From Candidatus Latescibacterota bacterium (GTDB lineage: Bacteria > JAAXHH01 > JACQVL01): 7,324 bases of DNA. The notes under the pieces are model-generated. The model was not told the DNA's origin, did not search any database, and worked only from the letters and a program-made list of their open reading frames with translations. A program made the translations under genes and the position numbers. Location of the stretch: assembly GCA_016209865.1 (NCBI GenBank), contig JACQVL010000144.1, positions 1 to 7,324 on the forward strand. The letters run 5' to 3'. Below, in pieces: positions 1 through 5,062 of the stretch (positions are counted from its first letter, which is position 1; the number at the start of each line of letters is the position of its first letter).

Positions 1-30
1 GAATTGGGCGAGGGAGTTTAGAAAAGCAGG

Positions 31-65
31 GAAGAGTGAAGAATGAAGAGTGACGAGTGAAAACA
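31..65. repeat. Heptad tandem repeat 1 (GAAGAGT type)
   Basis: Five consecutive 7-bp units: GAAGAGT, GAAGAAT, GAAGAGT, GACGAGT and GAAAACA. The 7-bp register is kept exactly while individual bases drift. It lies in gene-free sequence at the left edge of the window. Function is unknown. It shares its period, but not its sequence, with four other arrays in this window. Confidence 0.75.
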
Positions 66-71
66 GGGGGT

Positions 72-118
72 GCCCCCCATCCCCCGGCCCTTTCCCCCAC
101 ACGGGGGGAAGGGGAGAC
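72..118 (-). repeat. Palindromic intergenic repeat, copy A (inverted)
   Basis: The core forms a hairpin of about 11 bp: 88-98 (CCCTTTCCCCC) pairs with 103-113 around an ACAC loop, with one T-G wobble. Read on the minus strand it shares the segments CCCCGTGTGGG, AAGGG and CCGGG in the same order with copy B at 131-193. A and B are therefore an inverted pair about 12 bp apart, like REP doublets (BIME-type elements). No coding function is visible. Confidence 0.6.
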
Positions 119-130
119 AAGCATGTCCTG

Positions 131-193
131 TGAGGACTCCCCCTTTCTCGCCCCGTGTGGGAGAGAAAGGGGGCCGGGAGGATAGTGAGGGCC
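131..193 (+). repeat. Palindromic intergenic repeat, copy B
   Basis: This copy starts TGAGGACTCC and ends GTGAGGGCC, exactly as copy C at 960-1023 does. It contains an 11-bp perfect stem (139-149 with 163-173). Copies B and C are in direct orientation and flank the MNT-HEPN gene pair. Together with inverted copy A it makes up most of the gene-free stretch 1-240. It resembles REP-type elements, but I cannot assign it to a named family. Confidence 0.7.
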
Positions 194-203
194 GGAGCGG
201 AAT

Positions 204-221
204 CCGCCCATTCATGGGCGG
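204..221. promoter_or_regulatory. 18-bp inverted repeat upstream of the MNT-HEPN pair
   Basis: CCGCCCAT and ATGGGCGG form a perfect 8-bp inverted repeat around a TC spacer, 19 bp before the probable nucleotidyltransferase start. Its size and position would suit an operator for an autoregulated toxin-antitoxin-like operon, or a small hairpin in the leader. It could equally be the tail of the neighbouring repeat element. The function is inference only. Confidence 0.35.
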
Positions 222-240
222 GCGGAAGAGGGACTGTGTG

Positions 241-555
241 ATGAAACTCAATCCAATACTTGAAGAATTCAAAAGAGAACTTAAAACTTTATACGGGCCA
301 AGGCTGAAGAAGGTCATTCTCTATGGCTCTTGGGCAAGAGGAGAGGCTACAGACGAGTCGGATATCGATGTGCTTCTCGTTCTTGAAGGCACGGTCAGAC
401 CCGGGAAAGAGATAGACCGGATAATAGACATCATTACAGAGATCAATCTCAACTATGGAGTTGTCCTCTCGGTGTATCCAATAGCCGAGAAAGACTATGC
501 CACGGTGAACAGTCCATTGCTGATGAATGTCCGAAAAGAAGGCATTCCCGCATGA
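241..555 (+). CDS. MNT-type minimal nucleotidyltransferase (putative antitoxin)
   Basis: This 104-residue protein is a minimal nucleotidyltransferase of the MNT group (COG1708-like). The signature GSX10DXD is exact: G29-S30, then D41 and D43, in GSWARGEATDESDID, which would bind Mg-NTP. A third acidic residue is not obvious in the later strand VVLSVYPI (74-81). The helix before the motif (4-18) is rich in Glu and Lys. In characterised MNT-HEPN pairs the MNT protein neutralises its HEPN partner, in MntA/HepT by adding AMP to it; a similar cytoplasmic role is inferred here. ATG 241 fits the family's usual length and follows a weak GAAGAGGG ribosome site. GTG 238 is an in-frame alternative; further upstream the frame runs through repeats. 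The last codons overlap the HEPN start (ATGA). Base composition is AT-richer than in the efflux genes, suggesting acquisition. Confidence 0.85.
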   Translation: MKLNPILEEFKRELKTLYGPRLKKVILYGSWARGEATDESDIDVLLVLEGTVRPGKEIDRIIDIITEINLNYGVVLSVYPIAEKDYATVNSPLLMNVRKEGIPA

Positions 556-938
556 AGGAAATCGAATCACTGATGCAAAGGGCGACCCGCTATCTTCAAA
601 GCGCTGAAATCTTGCGGAGAGAAGGAGACTATGAGTCGTCAGTCTCGAGAACCTACTACGCCATGTTCTATGCTACGCAAGCCTTATTGCTCACCCATCA
701 CCTTTCGTTCTCATCCCATAAAGGGGTGATTTCGGCGTTTGGCAGACATTTCATCAAGACCGGTCTTTTCTCCAAAGAAATGGGGAGAGAGCTCAACCGA
801 GCGTTTGAGAAACGACAGCTCGGAGATTATGAGTACACCTTTGTGATCTCCGAGGACGAAGCTGAGGAAATTCTGACCAATGGAAAACGATTTGTGGACA
901 AGGTTATGGAATACCTGAAGGAGCACAATGCTCCATGA
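552..938 (+). CDS. HEPN-domain protein, UPF0332/COG1895-like (putative toxin)
   Basis: This 128-residue, mostly helical protein resembles the HEPN/UPF0332 group usually coupled to MNT nucleotidyltransferases. Visible family features are the SRTYYAMFYA helix (32-41), the segment SHKGVISAFGRHFIKTGLFS (55-74) and KRQLGDYEY (87-95). I find no canonical RX4-6H ribonuclease motif; the family-typical R88...D92-Y93 occupies the comparable region, so RNase activity should not be assumed. The likely role is the toxin-like partner of the upstream protein, with which it probably forms a complex in the cytoplasm. The start ATG overlaps the upstream stop by 4 bp and has AGAAGG 9 nt before it, indicating coupled translation. 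It converges on the DUF1080 gene, with repeat copy C between them. Confidence 0.85.
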   Translation: MKEIESLMQRATRYLQSAEILRREGDYESSVSRTYYAMFYATQALLLTHHLSFSSHKGVISAFGRHFIKTGLFSKEMGRELNRAFEKRQLGDYEYTFVISEDEAEEILTNGKRFVDKVMEYLKEHNAP

Positions 939-959
939 GGGCTTGTCCATTGTCTAAAG

Positions 960-1023
960 TGAGGACTCCCTCTTCCTCTCCCCCACGTGGGAGAGGAAGA
1001 GGGCCGGGGAGATGGTGAGGGCC
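960..1023 (+). repeat. Palindromic intergenic repeat, copy C
   Basis: This element has a perfect 15-bp stem (CCCTCTTCCTCTCCC at 968-982 with 989-1003) around the 6-nt loop CCACGT. Its ends, TGAGGACTCC and GTGAGGGCC, match copy B. It fills the gap between two convergent genes and ends 2 bp before the DUF1080 stop codon. Such a hairpin could protect or end transcripts from both sides, but no T-tract follows on either strand, so it is not a standard intrinsic terminator. Confidence 0.75.
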
Positions 1024-1024
1024 A

Positions 1025-1771
1025 TCACCCCTCATCATACCCTTTCAGCGGGCGAACCCAGATGTTGCGGTACCGGACGGCATCGCCGTGGTCTTGCAGC
1101 ATGAGCGGCCCCGTCGGCGGGTGCGGCTGGCTGTACGCGGCGACGATCCGGTGGCCGGTCGGCCCTAACAGCTCGGCGTGATGGTGCACGACGAGCCCGT
1201 TGTGGAACACCGTCATGCACGCCGGGCTGACGAACGTCTGCCCCTCCCAGCGCGGCGCGACGAACAGAACATCGTACGTCTGCCACTCGCCCGGCTTCCG
1301 GCAGGCGTTGACGAGCGGTGGGTACTGGCCATAGATAGCGGCGGTCGTCCCGTCCGGGTAGGTCAGGTTGTCGTAGCAATCCAGCACCTGAATCTCATAC
1401 AACCCCATCAAGAACACCCCGCTGTTGCCCCGTCCCTGGCTCTCCCCCACAACCACCTCCGGCGCCGCCCACTCAAGGTGAAGCTGGCAGTCGCCGAAGT
1501 GCGCCTTCGTCTGGATGTTGCCCGTCCGGGTCACCTCCATGTACCCATGCTCGACCATCCACTGTACTGGCCCGCCGTCGTTCGTCCTGACCCACTGCGA
1601 CACATCCGCGCCGTCGAACAGCACGACCGCATCCGACGACGGCCGGCCGGGCAGCTCCTGCGAGCTTTCGGTCCCCGGCGTCACCACCTTTGGCTGCGGC
1701 CGCGTCCCATCATGGACTCGCCATCTCGAACCGGGCAGGAAGGGCGTGTCGTCGTACCCGTACTGAGCCAT
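1025..1771 (-). CDS. DUF1080 / 3-keto-disaccharide hydrolase-domain protein
   Basis: This 248-residue protein carries one PF06439 (DUF1080) domain, a concanavalin-like beta-sandwich. Characterised members act on 3-keto-glycosides or 3-keto-disaccharides; the substrate here is not readable. The domain opens at LFDGADVSQW (51-60), followed by GNSGVFLMGLYEIQVLD (115-131) and YGQYPPLVNACRKPGEWQTY (147-166). It closes with FHNG, the HHHAELLGPTGH segment, and PLMLQDHGDAVRYRNIWVRPL-type strands at the C-terminus. The first 45 residues (YGYDDTPFLPGSRWRVHDG then RPQP) form a short extension that I recall from environmental DUF1080 proteins. There is no signal peptide or membrane segment, so it appears cytoplasmic, unlike many exported relatives. 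ATG 1771 is chosen over a longer frame because AAGGAG lies 8 nt upstream and the extra residues come from repeat DNA. It lies downstream of the efflux operon on the same strand. Confidence 0.85.
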   Translation of the reverse strand: MAQYGYDDTPFLPGSRWRVHDGTRPQPKVVTPGTESSQELPGRPSSDAVVLFDGADVSQWVRTNDGGPVQWMVEHGYMEVTRTGNIQTKAHFGDCQLHLEWAAPEVVVGESQGRGNSGVFLMGLYEIQVLDCYDNLTYPDGTTAAIYGQYPPLVNACRKPGEWQTYDVLFVAPRWEGQTFVSPACMTVFHNGLVVHHHAELLGPTGHRIVAAYSQPHPPTGPLMLQDHGDAVRYRNIWVRPLKGYDEG

Positions 1772-1779
1772 GTGTCTGT

Positions 1780-1785
1780 CTCCTT
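1780..1785 (-). promoter_or_regulatory. Ribosome binding site of the DUF1080 gene
   Basis: AAGGAG on the minus strand sits 8 nt before ATG 1771. It decides this start against the in-frame extension that runs into the heptad repeats further upstream. Confidence 0.8.
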
Positions 1786-1820
1786 GTGAGAGGTAAATCG
1801 TTTTCACCGCAAAGAATATC

Positions 1821-1855
1821 GGGATTCGGGGTACGGGGTACGGGATTCGGGAAAC
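1821..1855 (+). repeat. Heptad tandem repeat 2 (GGGATTC / GGGGTAC)
   Basis: Five 7-bp units in perfect register: GGGATTC, GGGGTAC, GGGGTAC, GGGATTC and GGGAAAC. The G-runs are on the plus strand. It lies in the leader of the DUF1080 gene (minus strand). It is in opposite orientation to heptad array 3, with unit starts exactly 70 bp apart, and the two could pair imperfectly as a long stem. Between them, 1856-1890 holds nothing recognisable. Confidence 0.85.
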
Positions 1856-1890
1856 ACCCATGGGACTTTGCTGTCTGCTTTTTGTTCTTT

Positions 1891-1925
1891 CCCGAACCCC
1901 GAACCCCTAATCCCGAACCCCGAGG
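1891..1925 (-). repeat. Heptad tandem repeat 3 (CCCGAAC / CCCTAAT), overlaps pump stop
   Basis: Plus-strand units are CCCGAAC, CCCGAAC, CCCTAAT, CCCGAAC and CCCGAGG, so the G-runs are on the minus (pump mRNA) strand. The pump stop codon TAG (1907-1909) is read from the CCCTAAT unit, and the pump's last residues LGVRD are encoded by the array. It shares an identical 23-bp stretch (1899-1921) with heptad array 4. Confidence 0.85.
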
Positions 1926-4900
1926 GCGACCCGCGCCCGACGGTCGGACGGCTCATCATGAGGCTTCGCCTTCGCAAACTTCAACCCGGCCCAGTGGCCG
2001 ACATCGTCCAAGATCGTATACGCCACCGGGACGATGACGAGCGTCAGCAGGGTCGAGGTGATCAGCCCGCCGATGACTGCCCGCGCCATCGGGGCGCGGA
2101 ACTCCGCCCCCGACCCGATCGCTAAGGCGAGCGGCAACATCCCAAAAATCATCGCCAACGTCGTCATCACGATCGGGCGCAGTCGGATTTCGCCCGCGTC
2201 GATCAGCGCCTCCCGCCGGTCGGCCCCCCGCTCCCGCGCCTGGTTGGCGAAGTCGATCAGCAGAATCGCGTTCTTCGTCACCAGCCCCATCAGCATGATC
2301 ACCCCGATCATCGACATGATGTTGAACGTGTCCCGCGTCGTCAGCAAGGCGACCATCACCCCGATGAGCGACAGGGGCAGGGAGAGCATGATGGCCAGCG
2401 GCTGGAGGAACGCCCCGAACTGGCTGGCTAAAATAATATAGATGAAGATCACCGCTAAGATGAGACTCTCTAAGATGAACCCGACCGTCTCACGGAAGTC
2501 CTGCGTCTCCCCGCCTAACGACACGCTGTAGCCGGGCGGGATGCTCATCTTGGCGATCGCCGCCTCGATGTCCCCGCTGACGTCGGTCAGCGGCCGGCCG
2601 GAGTAGTTGGCCGCGACGGTGACGACGCGGGCGAGCTTCCGGCGTTCGATCTTGGGCGGGGCCAGGCCGGTCTCGATCCGGGCGAGATGGCTGAGCGGCG
2701 CAGTGGCTAATGTCCCGCTCTCCAGGCTCATCCGGCCGACGGTGATGGGAACCTGCGCCAGGTCTTCCGCCGACTGCCGGGCCTCGGGCGGAACCTGAAC
2801 GACGACATCGTACTCCTCTCCGGTCGGGTCTTCCCAGGTGGTGACCGTCTGCCCGGCGACGAGCGGCCTGACCATCTGCGCGACCGACCGGATGCCCAGG
2901 CCGAGGTCGGCGGCTAACGCACGATCCACCGTCACCCGGAGCTCGGGCCGCTCCTTCTCCAACCCGCTCTCCGCCTCGATCGCGCCGGGGACGCGCTTGA
3001 CCGCCGCCAAGATTTCATCCGAGATGCGCTTCAACTCCTCGATCTGCGGCCCGCGGACGTTGATCTGGAGCGGCTTCTGCGGCCCGCCGAACCCGCCCGC
3101 CAGTACCGACGCCTGGACCGAGGCCATGCGGGACAGGTCGGACCGGAACAGCCTCTCCATGTCCTGCTGCGACCGCGTCCGCCGGGCTTTCGGGAGGAGT
3201 TTGACGTACGTCACCCCTTCGTTCACCTGGCCGGTCAGCCCCGACCCGATCGTCGTGTACGTGTACGCCACCTCCGGGTAGCCCCGCAGGAGGGCGTCGA
3301 TCGCCGCCGCTTTTTTTCGCGTGTACTCTAACGTCGAGCCGACGGGCGTCTTGAACGTCACGTTCGTCTCCCCGTCGTCCGTGACCGGGACGAACTGCCC
3401 GCCGACGAACGGGAACAGCAGCAGCGCGCCGATGAACGCGGCCGCGGCGAGGCCGAGCGTCTTCCACCGGTGGTCGAGCGCCCAGGCGATCACCCCGCGA
3501 TAGCGCATCCCGAGCCGGTCGAACGAGCCGTTAAACCGCTCGAGCAGCTTGCCAAACCGGCCGCGCTCCTTATGTCCCTCCGCCTCCGGGTCGTACCAGA
3601 CGGAGGAGAGCATCGGGTCGAGGGTGAACGACACGAACAGGGAGACGGTCACCGCGAACGCGACGGTGATCCCGAATTGGTAGAAGAACCGGCCGACGAT
3701 CCCGCCCATGAACGCGACGGGGATGAACACGCCCAGGATGGAGAACGTCGTCGCCATGACTGCCAGGCCGATCTCGTTCGTCCCGTGGCGCGCGGCGGTG
3801 TAGTGATCCTCCCCCATCTCGACGTGCCGGACGATGTTCTCCCGGACGACGATCGCGTCGTCGATCAGAATCCCGATGGCCAACGACAGCGCCATCAGCG
3901 TCATCATGTTGAGGGTGAACCCGAACGCGTAGATGGCGATGAACGCGCTGATGACCGAGACCGGGAGGGTCAGGCCGGTGATGACCGTCGACCGCCAGGA
4001 ATTGAGGAAGATGTACACGATCATCACCGTCAGGATCGCGCCTAAAACGAGGGTCGTCTGTACGTCTTCGACAGAGTCGCGGATGTAGACCGAGTTATCG
4101 ACAATGACCCGCGCGGACACGCCCGCCGGGACCGACGTGTTCAGCTCCGCCACCGCTTCCTTCACTCGTTCGGCGACGACGACGGTGTTGGCTTTCGAGA
4201 CCTTCAGGATGTCGAGGGACACCGTGCGGCCGCCGTTGAACAGGGCTAACGACTTCGGCTCCTTCTCCCCGTCCACGATCCGGGCGACCTGACCGAGCCG
4301 GATGGGGGTGGTGCCGCGCTGGACGACGATCAGGCTGGCGAACTCATCGGGCCGGGCCATCCGGCCAGTCACCCGGACGAGCTGCTCCGCCCGCGCGCCC
4401 GTCACCTTCCCGGCGGGCGTTTCGACGTTCTCCGTCGACAGCGCCTGCATCACCTGGTTGACGCTCACGGACAGCGCGGCCATCGCCTTCGGGTCGAGGT
4501 AGACGAGCACCGCCCGTTCCGCGCCGCCGACGACCGTCACCTGGCCGACGCCGGGCACGTTCTTCAGCCGGCGGGCGACCGTCTGGTCGGCTAACGTCGT
4601 CAGGTCGCGGATGCTGCGGCCTTCCCCCTGGATGGCGATCGACATGATCGGCTGCTGCGACGGGTCGAACCGCTGGACGAGCGGGGTCTCGATCTCGATC
4701 GGGAGTTCGGCGCGAATCTGCTCGATCTTCGACCGGACGTCCTGCGCCGCATCTTTATCGTTCACTTCCAGGTTGAACATGATGATGATGCTGGACAGTC
4801 CTTCGAGGGAGGTCGAGGTGATCTCTTTCACTCCCTGGACGGTGTTGACCGCCTCCTCGATCCGCTTCGTCACCTCCCGCTCGACCGCCTCCGGGCTGGC

Positions 4901-5059
4901 GCCGGGGTAGACCGTCTGGACGGACACGACGGGGAACGAGACTTCCGGGAAGAGGTCGATGTTGAGCCGCCGGTAGCTGAAGAGGCCGAGCACGAGCAAC
5001 GCGACCATCATCATCGTGGCGAACACCGGACGGCGGATGGAGGTATCGGAGAGAAACAT
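1907..5059 (-). CDS. RND efflux pump, HAE1 family inner-membrane permease
   Basis: This complete 1050-residue proton-driven pump, AcrB/MdtB-like in length and layout, works as a trimer in the inner membrane with the adjacent adaptor and outer-membrane factor. The start MFLSDTSIRRPVFATMM leads into TM1 (about 10-28). A first periplasmic porter region (about 35-335), TM2-6 (about 335-480), TM7 (about 533-551), a second periplasmic region (about 555-860) and TM8-12 (about 861-1018) follow. Proton-relay residues are intact: D400-D401 in GILIDDAIVV, K929 in GLVTKNAILL and R959 in IRLRPIVMTT, matching AcrB D407/D408, K940 and R971. The DD pair excludes the heavy-metal (CusA-like) class. Substrate is unknown. 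The start lies 3 bp after the adaptor stop, with AGGAGGG 8 nt upstream, so translation is probably coupled. The tail LGVRD and its stop come from repeat DNA. All eleven TTA codons are followed by a G-initial codon. Confidence 0.97.
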   Translation of the reverse strand: MFLSDTSIRRPVFATMMMVALLVLGLFSYRRLNIDLFPEVSFPVVSVQTVYPGASPEAVEREVTKRIEEAVNTVQGVKEITSTSLEGLSSIIIMFNLEVNDKDAAQDVRSKIEQIRAELPIEIETPLVQRFDPSQQPIMSIAIQGEGRSIRDLTTLADQTVARRLKNVPGVGQVTVVGGAERAVLVYLDPKAMAALSVSVNQVMQALSTENVETPAGKVTGARAEQLVRVTGRMARPDEFASLIVVQRGTTPIRLGQVARIVDGEKEPKSLALFNGGRTVSLDILKVSKANTVVVAERVKEAVAELNTSVPAGVSARVIVDNSVYIRDSVEDVQTTLVLGAILTVMIVYIFLNSWRSTVITGLTLPVSVISAFIAIYAFGFTLNMMTLMALSLAIGILIDDAIVVRENIVRHVEMGEDHYTAARHGTNEIGLAVMATTFSILGVFIPVAFMGGIVGRFFYQFGITVAFAVTVSLFVSFTLDPMLSSVWYDPEAEGHKERGRFGKLLERFNGSFDRLGMRYRGVIAWALDHRWKTLGLAAAAFIGALLLFPFVGGQFVPVTDDGETNVTFKTPVGSTLEYTRKKAAAIDALLRGYPEVAYTYTTIGSGLTGQVNEGVTYVKLLPKARRTRSQQDMERLFRSDLSRMASVQASVLAGGFGGPQKPLQINVRGPQIEELKRISDEILAAVKRVPGAIEAESGLEKERPELRVTVDRALAADLGLGIRSVAQMVRPLVAGQTVTTWEDPTGEEYDVVVQVPPEARQSAEDLAQVPITVGRMSLESGTLATAPLSHLARIETGLAPPKIERRKLARVVTVAANYSGRPLTDVSGDIEAAIAKMSIPPGYSVSLGGETQDFRETVGFILESLILAVIFIYIILASQFGAFLQPLAIMLSLPLSLIGVMVALLTTRDTFNIMSMIGVIMLMGLVTKNAILLIDFANQARERGADRREALIDAGEIRLRPIVMTTLAMIFGMLPLALAIGSGAEFRAPMARAVIGGLITSTLLTLVIVPVAYTILDDVGHWAGLKFAKAKPHDEPSDRRARVALGVRD

Positions 5060-5062
5060 CGG

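Noticed and set aside
31-65. Short regular repeats considered as a CRISPR remnant
   Set aside because: Units are 7 bp, contiguous and degenerate, with no unique spacers and no cas genes nearby.
70-240. Upstream in-frame extension of the nucleotidyltransferase
   Set aside because: It would encode Pro/Arg-rich sequence made from repeat copies A and B and the 18-bp palindrome. The MNT family begins close to the helix that starts at ATG 241.
968-1003. Strong 15-bp hairpin between convergent genes as an intrinsic terminator
   Set aside because: Neither strand has a T-tract after the stem, and the sequence matches a repeat family found elsewhere in the window. It is listed as a repeat, with termination only as a possibility.
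3311-3317. Run of seven A on the pump's coding strand (CGA AAA AAA GCG), resembling a slippery heptamer for -1 frameshifting
   Set aside because: The pump is full length in the zero frame with all domains intact, and no shorter functional product or following stimulator structure is evident. Occasional slippage is possible but there is no support for a programmed event.
3470-4045. Long plus-strand open frame antisense to the pump, rich in Arg, Asp and Glu
   Set aside because: Its composition is what the reverse complement of a GC-rich membrane-protein gene gives; it has no domain signature or convincing ribosome site. The same holds for the plus-strand frame at 1178-1789 antisense to DUF1080 and the alternative minus-strand frame at 6767-7285.
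1907-5059. Assignment of the pump to the heavy-metal (CusA/CzcA) RND class
   Set aside because: TM4 reads GILIDDAIVV with a double Asp, as in HAE1 drug pumps, and not the DGAVV-type signature of metal pumps.
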